Shown: in pieces, positions 9,141 to 19,329 of the stretch | How the letters are laid out: each line of letters starts with the position of its first letter | Position numbering within the stretch: the stretch's first letter is position 1 | NCBI GenBank assembly: GCA_014529385.2 | Contig: CM043952.1 | Coordinates: 54,518,119 to 54,578,118 of the forward strand | Direction of reading: 5' to 3' | Source: Adiantum capillus-veneris | Taxonomy: Eukaryota; Streptophyta; Polypodiopsida; Polypodiales; Pteridaceae | Length of the DNA stretch: 60,000 nt | Notes under the pieces: generated by a model | Told to the model about the DNA's origin: nothing | The model's database searches: none | Seen by the model: the letters and a program-made list of their open reading frames with translations, nothing else | Program-made: the position numbers and the translations under genes

Positions 9141-11195
9141 AACATTATCACAAGATTTGGTTGCCCTTTTGAAATTGTTAGTGATAATGGTACCCATTTT
9201 ATAAATGAGGTAATAAGAGAGCTTACCACGACCTTTATGATATCCCACCATAAGTCTACACCTTATTACCCGCAAGCTAATGGACAAGCCGAGAGCACCA
9301 ACAAGACTCTAATCTCTATTTTAACCAAGACGGTAGAAGCTAATCGCACTGATTGGGATTTGAAGTTGACATCTGCTCTATGGGCTTATCGTACTGCTTA
9401 TAAAGTGGCTATTAATTGTACGCCATTCTACGGCCAAGAAGCGGTTATGCCTTGGGAGTTTGTCATTCCTAGTCTTAGGGTAGCTTCGCAAGAAGGATGG
9501 AATGGTAACCCCTTAACCGAGCGTTTGTTTATCTTAGAAAAACTAGACGAAGAGAGACAGTTGGCTGTGCAAAATGCTCTTGTGGAAAAGGATAGGAGAA
9601 AGAAGTGGTTTGATCGCCATGTGAAGGACAAGGATATCAAAGTTGGTGATAAAGTCCTTATGTATGGAGTACGTAAAAAGAAGAAAAAGTTGAAATATGT
9701 TGGTAAAGGACCATATAGAGTATGTGAAATTACCCCACAAGGTACCCTTCGTGTGGAAACTCTTGATGGAGTTGAAACCATTGGATTCCTCAATGGGAGT
9801 AAATTCAAAAGATATTATGAGCCTTTAAGCCAAGAAGAACTACGGGCCATTCATCAAAAGAAGGCCGCCAAAGCACAAACCGAGTTAAACAAGATACAAG
9901 CTCAAGCTGAGGCTAAGGAGCGACAACAACGTATAAGACAAAAACGAGAGGCTAACCTTGGGGTCACAAATGCATTCCACGTGGAAATCGAAGAGGATGG
10001 GTTGGACTCTGACACACCTCTACGATACCCCATTGAGTTAAATAGTGCCTATGGAAAAGTGCTATATAACGCCTTATTGGACACGGGTGCTAAATACAAT
10101 CTGCTATCCTATGGGGTGTGGTGTCAGTTAGGGAAGCCACCTCTATCTGAGAGTATTATCCAAGTCAAGGGTGTCAACAAGAAAAAAACTGCGGTTTTTG
10201 GAATCTGGCACACTTCTGTCAGTTATGACAATGGGGTGGTAGCTCAAGACTTTTTGGTCATGCCTACTGGAACTATGGAGGGTAATATAAACCTAGGCCG
10301 CACGTGGATGATAGCCACCAAATGCACTATTGATTGGGGGACTGGGGGTGTTACAACGCAAAAACCAACTCTTAGCCCTACCACTCAAGCCATAGTCCCT
10401 GAGATATTGCCCAAGGAAATAAAACCCAAGACATTGCATGTCCAGGAGGTTGAACCATACGTCCCCATAGCCCAACTCTCTAGAGCTTCAACTAATGTAG
10501 CTGAAAGAAAGCTTGAGACACACAAGAACCATCCTAATATAACAGAGAAAACATACAAGTGGGTCCCTAAAACCTCTGTAGTGAACATGGTTGATGCAAA
10601 AAAACGGAAACCTAGTAAGAACCGTACCACTCACTCCAAGAAATGTAAAGAAACGCTGCGTTGGATTCCTAAACGACTATTGGAAGCCCAAGGATATTAT
10701 GAAGGGAATGATCAAATCTGGGTGCCCAAACGTAAAGTGTACTCTTACCTGTCACCTGGCCCATGTAAACCCAATCCTGTGGCTCCAAAACAAATTGAAA
10801 ATTGCGGAAAGGAGAAAATCATGGAACGTTACACACCCGTTCTAGAGTTAGTTTGGGTACCAAAGAAAGAACGATTTGTCCCACCTAGCTCAGGAACAGG
10901 GAAATCAAATGAAGCTTCTTGCTCTTCATGTAGTTCCTATACGCAAATAGAAGCTTCGACACAACCTCCACCTACCACTGTACATATCCATCCAAGCACG
11001 AAAGAGTTTGCACCTTCCGGGGTAAGTTCACCACCTACAACAACGTTGCAAATAAAATCCTGGGAGAGTACCTTACCACCCTTACAACTTGACGAGGCAC
11101 CTAGGGTAATAGAAAACTACTGGCAAAAATCCTCACCTATTACCAACTGGAACAATTGGTTTCAAAGGGTGACAAGCTCATTTCAAACGGTATGA
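9141..11195 (+). CDS. G1 pol, part 2: integrase C-terminal half, second retropepsin-like domain, WVPK repeat tail
   Basis: It is in the same frame as part 1, directly after the TAG. The integrase resumes with the second catalytic Asp (VSDNGTHF, 9183) and Glu (GQAESTN, 9291), with 35 residues between them as in D,D-35-E. Its C-terminal domain has WFDRHVKDKDIKVGDKV and GKGPYRVCEI. A charged coiled-coil-like linker (EELRAIHQKKAAKAQTELN) leads into 10032-10350, a second aspartic-protease-like fold: ALLDTGAKYNLLS with Asp at 10080 and closing motif NLGRTWM near 10290. The tail has four W-[VI]-P-K motifs (Trp codons at 10560, 10662, 10719, 10854) and then Ser/Thr/Pro-rich sequence. A protease after the integrase is not part of the usual Ty3/gypsy order; its role is unknown. 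Confidence 0.88.
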   Translation, partial: NIITRFGCPFEIVSDNGTHFINEVIRELTTTFMISHHKSTPYYPQANGQAESTNKTLISILTKTVEANRTDWDLKLTSALWAYRTAYKVAINCTPFYGQEAVMPWEFVIPSLRVASQEGWNGNPLTERLFILEKLDEERQLAVQNALVEKDRRKKWFDRHVKDKDIKVGDKVLMYGVRKKKKKLKYVGKGPYRVCEITPQGTLRVETLDGVETIGFLNGSKFKRYYEPLSQEELRAIHQKKAAKAQTELNKIQAQAEAKERQQRIRQKREANLGVTNAFHVEIEEDGLDSDTPLRYPIELNSAYGKVLYNALLDTGAKYNLLSYGVWCQLGKPPLSESIIQVKGVNKKKTAVFGIWHTSVSYDNGVVAQDFLVMPTGTMEGNINLGRTWMIATKCTIDWGTGGVTTQKPTLSPTTQAIVPEILPKEIKPKTLHVQEVEPYVPIAQLSRASTNVAERKLETHKNHPNITEKTYKWVPKTSVVNMVDAKKRKPSKNRTTHSKKCKETLRWIPKRLLEAQGYYEGNDQIWVPKRKVYSYLSPGPCKPNPVAPKQIENCGKEKIMERYTPVLELVWVPKKERFVPPSSGTGKSNEASCSSCSSYTQIEASTQPPPTTVHIHPSTKEFAPSGVSSPPTTTLQIKSWESTLPPLQLDEAPRVIENYWQKSSPITNWNNWFQRVTSSFQTV

Positions 11196-11202
11196 TCTAC
11201 CC

Positions 11203-11477
11203 AAGGAAGGGGGGAGTGTTTGCTGACAGTCATCATTCATTTGTTTCCCTCTCAACCTTTTTCCCTGACCTCTCAATCTCCGATCTTAGGGAATGTATAT
11301 ATATAGCCTTATACTCGCAAAAAAACAAAAATAGTAAAGAGCAAGAGCGCCTAGCAATGAGAGAGCACCCTATCAGATCTTATATATAAGTCCAAATTCA
11401 CCGTGTCAAGTCAAGCAACACACAAAAACAACTCTTATGTTTTAAAGGCCTAACCAAATCTATCTGTCTTGTCAGAA
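11203..11477 (+). promoter_or_regulatory. Internal polypurine-like tract and TATA-like region upstream of the last G1 ORF
   Basis: AAGGAAGGGGGGAGTG at 11203-11218 resembles the real tract at the 3' LTR (AGGAAGGGGGGCATG). It is followed by TATATATAG near 11296 and TATATATAAG near 11381, about 90 bp before the next ATG at 11478. This could be a second plus-strand priming site and/or an internal promoter for a subgenomic mRNA. It is only pattern evidence. Confidence 0.4.
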
Positions 11478-11900
11478 ATGGCTACTTCACCAGAGGCATG
11501 CACTTCTATTTTTGATGAAAGGTACCCCTTGTCTTTTCAACAAGTGTTCTACGTATGCTACCCTATACTTTCTTGCGAATGGGATTTGATAGAGAGCCTT
11601 GCATGTGAGAGAAATTTTGAGGAGTTAGAATGGTTGATACGTCTATGGCTAACTAGTGATCCCTACCCAGTAGCGAATGTGTCTCCAATGGCACATGCTT
11701 ATTCTTTTGCACAAGATGAGTATCCACGCATCACGAGGTTCTTGATTAGCATGCTTGCACAAGAGGATGATGAAGAGGAACTAATAGAGACCGAGGAAGA
11801 CTATGGCCTCACGGACAACGATTTTATTTATCTAGATGATGAGGATAGAGGCCTAGCCTTAGGGTGGCCACCCGGTTTATATAATATCCTCTTTCCTTGA
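11478..11900 (+). CDS. G1 small acidic post-pol ORF, unknown function
   Basis: The ORF has 140 codons from the ATG at 11478; the frame extends three codons further upstream without another ATG. The protein starts MATSPEACTSIFDERYPL, has a mixed hydrophobic/aromatic N-terminal half (FQQVFYVCYPIL, LEWLIRLWLT) and a strongly acidic C-terminal half (QEDDEEELIETEEDYG). There is no signal peptide, no clear membrane helix and no zinc-binding motif, so it does not look like an envelope protein. It follows the second protease and precedes a 1.35-kb non-coding stretch. Its survival as an open frame in a young element suggests it is used. I do not recognise it. Confidence 0.55.
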   Translation: MATSPEACTSIFDERYPLSFQQVFYVCYPILSCEWDLIESLACERNFEELEWLIRLWLTSDPYPVANVSPMAHAYSFAQDEYPRITRFLISMLAQEDDEEELIETEEDYGLTDNDFIYLDDEDRGLALGWPPGLYNILFP

Positions 11901-13250
11901 TTCTAAAAGGGGTGACAGATAGGTAGGTTAGGGGTCTAGATTGTGTTTTGAGTTTGTTTTTTAGGAGTTTTAATTTTTCCCACTGATGTGCCTCCTGGAG
12001 GTATTCCTTTTGTTTCCTAGTGTGTACAGGAGCGTGTTGCTATTGATAGGATTTGGACCTTCATGGAACCTTTCTCTCGTTCACACTTCAAATCAAGCGC
12101 GACCATCAACACAAACAGGTGTTTCTTATCCATTAGCATTGCCCTTATCTTTTTTGCATCCATGTTTGTCTGCTTTGATTGTGATCGGTAGCATAATATT
12201 CAGCGCATTGGCTTAGTATCAAACATTTAATTCAATGTAATGTTTTGTCATAATCACTTGTCTAGGTTTAAAAATCAAGCAGTCCGACTAAGCTAGTTTG
12301 ACCAAGCTAGGTATTAGAAATCTTCTCTTAATACCATGGGGAATGCCTTCCTAATAAACAATGGTTACTTAGGTTCTTAATCCGATTTAGGCAGCATTGT
12401 ATGAAATGTACTAGGGCTTTCTAGTGGGCTTAACCCTATTGACCTTTAGCGTAAGTAGTATAAAGGGAGTTTACTAATGTGATGAGCCTGGGGAGGGTAA
12501 CAGTGTTATATGACCCCCCAAAGTTACAAAATTAAAATGATGAAAATGAACAAACAAAAAATCAAAGTGCCACAATGTAAAATTTTAAGCTGGAAGAGAA
12601 ATCTCAGCTTGATTTGGTACTTCACTCACATGTATTGCCTATGGTACTAGAGCCCTAGAGGTTCCCAGTGTGGGCGCTTTTCCTTGAAAAGCAAAAAACC
12701 CAAGGCATACAAAATAAGCACACACATCATAATTGAATCACTGTGAAAAGACCTTGGGGGGTCAAAGAAAAAGTAATCAGCCAGGCGATGATTTCATGAG
12801 AAATTCCTTTTATGGTAGCTTAACTACAAGGTTTTCTAGATATAGCCTCTAGTCAGCCCTTGAACATGAATACTTGGCTCTCGCGATTAAACAACTTAAT
12901 TGACCACAGAAAATTAAGAAGCTTACCCATGGTATTAATATTCGATCTCTAGTGCTTTTCGATCGTCAAATTAGCGACCCCAGACTTGTTTAATTTTTTG
13001 CCTTTACATCTGTTTATGCATTTGATTACATTGCAATTTAATGTTCATTGCTAACAAATTGTTTGAAATTCTTTTACCAATCAATTTTTCTATCTAAAAC
13101 TGCATATGCTTTTTAAGAGAATGCAATTACTGTGCCAATGTTGTTTGATTTTGCAGTGACTGAAGAAGGCTAAGGACATTCATCTCAAATGCTCTTCCAC
13201 CTCGACGATCCAGCTTCAACTCAATAGCTTCCGAGGACGGAATCTACATC
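11901..13250 (+). other. G1 3' non-coding region
   Basis: There is no open frame of useful length and no motif. The stretch is AT-rich and lies between the last ORF and the polypurine tract. Long 3' untranslated regions of this kind are common in large plant Ty3/gypsy elements. Confidence 0.6.
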
Positions 13251-13263
13251 AGGAAGGGGGGCA
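13251..13263 (+). other. G1 polypurine tract
   Basis: AGGAAGGGGGGCA abuts the TGTTAACCC start of the 3' LTR. This is the expected site of plus-strand priming. Confidence 0.85.
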
Positions 13264-13556
13264 TGTTAACCCTCATGGCACACGGACACCCATCACCTAC
13301 GATGGACGCGTATTATGTATTTGGTAGAGTCAGGTACCGGGCTTGTCGGACCAATAGGGAAAGGTAGAGTGATCGCCGATGAGAGGCGCACTTTAACTTG
13401 GACATTCAAGGGATTAGTTGGTTAAGCATGGGCGCCCAAGTGTGAATGGGGTGAGCTCCTATAAAAGCCAACTAAACCTAATTTTTACTCATTCTCTCAT
13501 TTGTGCAATTGAAGAGTGCTCTTGCTCCATCTCCATCTTCTTCTTCTTCACCTCCT

Positions 13557-13588
<32 letters not shown>

Positions 13589-13839
13589 GGAGAGTGTGTG
13601 TGCGATCGAGCATTACGAAGGCACGACGGCGGCGAAGCGGTTGAGCGCGGCACGACTGTAGCTTCTTCTTCATCGCGGCGAGGAATCCACCACGAAGGCG
13701 AGCGTAGAGCGGTGAGTGACACACCCTTTGTTTTCTTGAGCTTGCTAGTTTAGGCTTGTTGTGTGCTTGGAGCCGTTTGTGGCTCGCACATGGTGTATTG
13801 GCAAGTCCCTTGCTTCGACAATGCGGCAAGGAGCGCACA
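13264..13839 (+). repeat. G1 3' LTR
   Basis: It is a copy of 432-1011, from TGTTAACCC to GAGCGCACA, and is followed by the TSD CTTGT at 13840-13844. Differences from the 5' LTR seen by eye are a shorter GT and longer GA tract and about three C/T changes. Confidence 0.95.
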
Positions 13840-13844
13840 CTTGT

Positions 13845-14197
13845 TTCCACAGCTGTCTTTATATCCAGGGTGTGTCTCAATCTATGAATATCACTCCAAT
13901 TGTGTAAGAACGTATTGATCGCATCCTTGTTACGATCACGCTCTTCCCCGTGAAACTCAGGAATGTTGATATTCTTAAGTAATGCATTGTATCTTCTACA
14001 TCTTTTGAAGCACTTGTCTCTTGGACTCCTTGAGTCGTGCGAGCTTGGTTCCCTTGAACCGTGCCACTTGTGGCTGCTTGAACTGCCTATGAATTCATAA
14101 CAAGTAACTCTGTAAGATTGGTAACATTTGCATTGAGTGCAGAGAGGTTGCGTTCAAGTACGCTTTGGCGATTTTCCAAAGTCTTGAAAGCAGCCAT
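13845..14197 (-). pseudogene. Ty3/gypsy gag relic R1, N-terminal part
   Basis: The minus-strand reading begins near an ATG at 14195-14197 (MAAFKTLENRQSVLERNLSA, then NANVTNLTELL), is interrupted by a TAG and a frame change, and continues RDRNKDAINTFLHNWSDIHR and LRHTLDIKTAVE up to the G1 target site. The first part resembles the coiled N-terminus, the second the start of a gag capsid domain. The rest is at 1-426. Confidence 0.7.
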
Positions 14198-16519
14198 ATC
14201 TACAAGGCCATGATCATCCTAGATCATCATCGTCATGCATATTAGTGTCAGCAGCACTTGTGGTGCCCTAATTTTGATCTACATGCTCAAAATCAAAAGT
14301 GTGTGTAGGTGGGATATCCTCACTAGCAATGGTAAACACACACTAATGTAAAGAGAGAGAAAAAAACGTCAACTTGTACCTTATGAAATTGAAGTCTTTG
14401 TGTTTTTGTATGCTCCGCGATTTGTGTTGCATGCGAACCTCGCCTTGCGAGAATTGTAGCGCTTCTCGTGTCGTTCGTCGTAAGAACACCTTTGTTGATT
14501 CTTCACAAAAGCTCGTCGTTTTTGTGAAGGCTTTTATTTGCTTTGAAGCTACCTCCTTGAGGGGAAAAAAAAAATTTGGAGGAAAACTTGCTTTCCTCCA
14601 AGGAAAGTGAAAAGAAAGGGTGAAACTACTTCCTTGAAGTTTGAAGCTTTCCCTTTCCTTCTAGTTTTCCTTTCAGCACAAGTATGCTATCTTTCCTTGT
14701 TATACACAACAAGGGTCAAAAGCTTGATGGTAAAGTGTTGGCCTCTTACCCTCATGGGGTGGTTTCAACCTCCTTCATGCAAGGGTTAAACGGGCCTTCC
14801 TACGCACCAACGGAAGCCTTCGGAGCCTTGGTGCCGTTGAGTTGCCGTTCGAGTTTGCCTTGGTCGTCCGCCTTGCTCGTGCGTTGTGGAGGGCGTAGAT
14901 GGGGCGATCGCGGTCGGCTGTCACTGCCAATCTTCGGGCGCACATAGGAAACTATGTCGGTCTTCTTTTTGCTGCACAACAAAGACATCGCTATTTGCGG
15001 AACGTGGGGGAGAAGCAGCACGTCGCATGCACATGCAAACCGCTTTTCCCCTTCCCCAAAAAAAATAGCTCGGGTATCAGTGAAAGGGAGGTGGTAATGC
15101 GTGTGCTAGTCTCCACCCAACTGTGTTATCTAATAGCCTCCCCCTAGCGTACACACTATCCGATCGTGCCGGTGGCCTTGCCCGTAGGACCCATGTCCTT
15201 ACATATAGGTTCTGGCACAACGGACGGATCTCCTTCGACATTGTAGATCTTCCCTCCTTGAGGCTCTCTTGCCCTCGGGAAGATGCAGGGCATTGGATTG
15301 GTACAGGTACTTATGTGGATGTGGAATGGTTTGTGATTTCCACTGCTACTTCTCCCTTAGTAACCTTCCCTCCCGCTCCCTCAACTGTTGTCTTCTATCT
15401 GGGATTGCCCTATCCACCTCCTTCATTGGTTCTCTGTATAGTAGACCCGTGCCTCTTGGCACGTCAGACACTTCTTTTGGACATGTTCTCCTAGATATGA
15501 GTATCCTTTGGCATTTGGATGCTTGCAAGGTCTCTTTCGACACACTGTTCCATGGTGGCTCTTTTGCCTTGCCTCTACTTGGTAGAGCTTCTGCTTGGTT
15601 CTGTGGCTCCTCCATTTGTAGTTTGGATGTACCTATACACTACTTACACGGTGAAGACCTCCTAGATGATTCTTGCTTTGCTGGTCTACTCCGAGGCAAT
15701 GACTTCTACAACATCAGTCATTCTTCCCGATGCATCCTCTCAGCCTTCCTTAACCTCACCGCATTTCATTACTCTCCCAGGGGAGGAGTTCTCCTATGTC
15801 GCGTATCTTCACGACTTACACTTACAGACTCTCTCTTGGATATTTTGCCCAGACCATGGTGGTGGATGTGCTCCCACAGGTTGACTTTCCCTAGGATCTC
15901 CTCCGACTCTTTTGTCTGATATTGTGTGTGTACCATGGAGCGATAGATCATATTGCAGCTTATATATACCCTCTGGACGACTCCTCTCCCGAAAGATTGC
16001 AGACATTGCGGTCTCTACATGGATAGATTGCTTATCTTGTCATCTTGTCTACTATGGTGGATCATGCCTTCCCTATTGAGCCTTTTCTTCCTGCTCTTCC
16101 TCCCTCTTCTGCTCGAGATTCTTTGACTTGGATATGCTACCGGTTTTCCACCTCGACAATTTTCCTCTCCTCGTGGTTAGAGTGTTCCTCTTCAGGGCGG
16201 TCCCCATGTCTTGTCTTATGCTGCTACACTGGGTTTTTCTCCATCTCAGTGGTGATCATCACCGATGGGCTATTGCACACTCATCTTAGGTTACTTCCTC
16301 ATATAAATCCTCTTCAACGTCTTATTTCGTAGCTTGCCACTTCATCAGCTTCCTTGTGTGACTTGATCAGATTTGCCTTACCTTTGGTCATCATCACATT
16401 GGTGCAGTATGGATTGTCGTGTTGTTTGGCTGGTGTCATCCTTCTTCTCCGGGATTCACCTCTTTTGCAGATTTACCAGGCGTGTTGCATTTCTTCCTCG
16501 ACAGCTTCTCCGTATCTGT
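14198..16519. other. Unassigned stretch, probably decayed retroelement
   Basis: I recognise no gene here. Several C/T-rich open frames exist (for example 15269-15919), but none has a domain signature. Its right end reads SPYLLLRGGV just before a G-run and an LTR-like TGTTAG, the usual end of a Copia polyprotein. The last part may therefore be the 3' end of a heavily mutated Copia element. Confidence 0.35.
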
Positions 16520-16532
16520 TGTTGAGGGGGGG
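16520..16532 (+). other. Polypurine tract before LTR 16533-17037
   Basis: TGTTGAGGGGGGG is immediately followed by TGTTAG. The in-frame reading LLLRGGV across it matches the common C-terminus of Copia polyproteins. Confidence 0.55.
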
Positions 16533-17037
<505 letters not shown>

Positions 17038-17255
17038 GAATAGGCTCTTAAAAGGGGTAGTTTGTGGTGTTCATTGGGCAGCCAACCAATGTTTGAATGA
17101 AAGCCACACTTTTTATAGTTAAAAAGTGTATGAAAGTGAAGTTGGCATCGAGCAAACTGACAAAGGCGACGAGCGGTGAAGACAGTGGAGATGGCGAGCT
17201 CTACAGGCCTTCTCGAGCCACAAGGCAGAAGGCAAAAGGATCAGGGACTTAGGCA

Positions 17256-17531
17256 ATGGTCACGCGAGGCTTAGTTATCAGTTATTTGAACAAATGACTA
17301 AGCCTCATTCTTGGTCACATGCAGAAAGGAGCATTAAATGAGTTACTAAGCCTATACTTTGTAACTATGCCGATTTTGGCATAGTTGTCAAGTTCAAGGC
17401 ATAGTTGGGAGGATGAATGAATAACTAAGTCTCGTGTGACCATGCATGAGGCTTAGTTATTCATTTAATGCTTTGTCTTTGCATAGTTGGCATAGTTACC
17501 AATAACTGATAACTAAGCCTCGCGTGACCAT
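17256..17531. mobile_element. MITE with perfect 31-bp terminal inverted repeats
   Basis: 17256-17286 (ATGGTCACGCGAGGCTTAGT...) is the exact reverse complement of 17501-17531. The interior is itself partly palindromic (GAGGCTTAGTTATTCATTTA against ATTAAATGAGTTACTAAGCC), so the whole unit can fold. TTA lies within a few bases outside each repeat (GACTTAGG, CTCTTAGG), which would suit a PIF/Harbinger-type TSD. No coding sequence is present. Confidence 0.75.
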
Positions 17532-17537
17532 GCTCTT

Positions 17538-18293
17538 AGGGCCCTCCTTTTCATGTTGTTTTTGCAGACATTGATGGTGGTCGACTACGACGAGCAGAGG
17601 GCCGAGAGTGACTGTGTGGGAGGAAAAGGGGTCGATAGCGACCAGTGCAGGCACTCTTGGGCTACAAGGTAGAAGGGGAAAACTGTCGAACAATCAGGGC
17701 ACTTCTTTCGATGCCATTCTTGCAGGTTTTGGCAGAGGTCAACAGAAGGTCTTCTTTTGCATGCAAGGCCCAATTCCCACGTTGTTATCTCATGAAGAGG
17801 AGGTCTCTTGGTGTAGTTGGTTAGGTCCTTGGGGGCAGCCCTTGATTTTCTTCTTTTAACGCTTCCCAATGCCGAACTTCTTAATCTCGATTCCTATCAA
17901 ACTCCTTTGAAGCCTTCTCTATGTCAAGTTTGAATCATCGATTCGATTCAAGCTCTTCAAATTTCAATGTCTTCTCAACTCCTTCTTTGCATCCCCTCGC
18001 AATCCATCCTACTTTGCAAAATTGATGTCGTTGATTCATAAATTGCTCTTTAATATCGACTTCGATTGCCAATTATCTCAAACCCAAAGCTCTTTCGTAA
18101 CACTTTGTTCTCGGTTGCTTCCTTGCATGACTTCACAAATCCGTCAGTTTTTAGCAATTTATCTCAAATTAAGCTTTGTACATACTAGATTATGTTCCTG
18201 ATCATCAAAATTTGTGGAATAAATTTGATGATTAATATGCCAATTTGAGGATCCTCTCCAAATTGAAAATTCCGGGCCGATAACTCGCACCTC
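17538..18293. other. Unassigned; likely internal sequence of a minus-strand retroelement
   Basis: No gene is recognised. Because a primer site and LTR end on the minus strand begin at 18294, this stretch would be the leader/gag side of that element, but no gag motif is readable. The segment around 17590-17690 (CAAGGTAGAAGG) resembles 17170-17235 on the other side of the MITE (CAAGGCAGAAGG), a possible old duplication. Confidence 0.35.
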
Positions 18294-18305
18294 GCTCTGA
18301 TACCA
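18294..18305 (-). other. Primer binding site, tRNA-Met type, minus strand
   Basis: GCTCTGATACCA on the plus strand is the complement of TGGTATCAGAGC, the standard initiator-tRNA-Met primer site. It lies one base from a TGTTGGGAA LTR end. Confidence 0.8.
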
Positions 18306-18306
18306 C

Positions 18307-19009
18307 TGTTGGGAATTTAAGGAGACCGGTTGCTTAAAATAATTCAACACTTGCTCACAAACATCACCATCAACGTGTCAACCTCTTTCTCCAATTTACA
18401 AGTACACTCACACACCTAGACACACACACACACACATGCACGCACGCACGCACACTAAGAGCATAGAATTGACAGAGACAAGTTGTAAGAGGGTGTAAGA
18501 ACATGGAAGAGAAGATGTAGACTGAATTAGGGATTACACAACAACACAGAATAGCTTAAGAGAGGGGAGATGGAAAATTGAGAGCATCTATGCAAGAAAG
18601 GCCTAAAGATCCTAGCCCCCAAACTCCACGGTACCTCTTACCTCTTGTGGAGTTTGGTATTTGATATTTTGATTTATTATTGGTGCAAAAAATTAGAGGC
18701 CCCTCTTTTATACTTTAGTCCCACTTTAGTTATGAGTGGTACACACTACTTATTGCATGACCCTCTTAGGGTAAGTTCTCACTATCCTATTTACAAAGGA
18801 TCCATAGTGGCTTATTGATAAAAGATATAAAATATTGTGCTATGATAAAATGACTAAGAGAAATATTATTTGTCAGTGCCTCCTCCTCGTCAAGTCCCAG
18901 AGTTCCGATATACAAACCATCATGCACTCACTATTAGTAAAATTCAAATAAATAACACATAATTAACCTTTAAGCTAGCTATCCAAATTACGATTGACCA
19001 CATGCAACA
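18307..19009 (-). repeat. 5' LTR of a truncated minus-strand retrotransposon
   Basis: It starts TGTTGGGAA beside the primer site and probably ends at ATGCAACA (19002-19009). On the minus strand a TATA box (AGTATAAAAG) lies near 18710, followed by a CA/TG microsatellite near 18420-18450. The right limit is inferred from the TGTTG...CAACA symmetry only. It abuts the chromovirus relic R2 and may have inserted into it. Confidence 0.5.
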
Positions 19010-19036
19010 GGAGGGTGCCCAGTCTTGTAACAACAA

Positions 19037-19083
19037 GCACATTTTATACTAGTCAAAAAGACTATTAAAGCACACCATATGGC
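19037..19083 (+). pseudogene. Chromovirus relic R2, integrase core fragment 1
   Basis: It reads AHFILVKKTIKAHHM, the segment of Ty3/gypsy integrases that follows the first catalytic Asp (usually DRFSKMAHF). It is cut by Copia element C1 and continues without frame loss at 25014. Confidence 0.75.
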
Positions 19084-19314
19084 TGTTAAAGAATATGATG
19101 TTAAAGAATATGTCCATTGTGCTATGGGCGGCCGGACATTGACTATACTATGTTGTAAATATACTTTGGATTATAGTTAAAAGAAAGAAGAGAAGAATAG
19201 CACGTTGAATGGCTATTGCAGGGTAACGATTGTGTGTGTGTGTGTGTCTCGATGTGTGTTGGTGTGTGTGCGTAGTCTTCTTTTCTATCTTCTCCATCAC
19301 CTGCGCACTCTACA
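19084..19314 (+). repeat. C1 5' LTR
   Basis: It runs TGTTAAAG...CTCTACA. The terminal 14 bases TGTTAAAGAATATG are repeated at once (19099), in both LTRs. A GT-rich tract lies near 19230-19270. Confidence 0.93.
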
Positions 19315-19317
19315 AAG

Positions 19318-19329
19318 TGGTATCAGAGC
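19318..19329 (+). other. C1 primer binding site
   Basis: TGGTATCAGAGC, the complement of the initiator tRNA-Met 3' end, lies three bases after the LTR. Confidence 0.92.

Larger units (their letters stand above)
432..13839 (+). mobile_element. G1: young, nearly intact Ty3/gypsy LTR retrotransposon with extra post-integrase coding
   Basis: This is a 13.4-kb element with two LTRs (432-1011, 13264-13839), a perfect 5-bp TSD, a tRNA-Asp-type primer site, a purine-rich tract before the 3' LTR, and coding order gag, protease, RT, RNase H, integrase, which defines Ty3/gypsy. No chromodomain is seen. The two LTRs differ at about three substitutions plus dinucleotide-repeat length, so insertion was recent. 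Coding is interrupted by a frame change between gag and protease, another near 6486-6540, and one in-frame TAG at 9138. After the integrase it carries a second retropepsin-like domain and a further small ORF, neither of which belongs to the usual Ty3/gypsy plan. Primer-site type and lack of chromodomain suggest the non-chromovirus (Athila/Tat-like) side of the family; lineage not tested. Confidence 0.95.

Noticed and set aside
11478-11900. Envelope gene in G1
   Set aside because: No signal peptide, transmembrane helix or cysteine pattern; kept as an unknown acidic ORF.
14725-14780. tRNA-like segment (TTGATGGTAAAGTGTTGGCC, GGTTTCAACCTCC)
   Set aside because: Weak box A/B likeness only; no tail or TSD was found, so a SINE could not be supported.
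15269-15919. 216-codon plus-strand frame
   Set aside because: Cys/Ser/Leu-rich reading of C/T-biased DNA without recognisable motif; overlapping frames on both strands are equally open.
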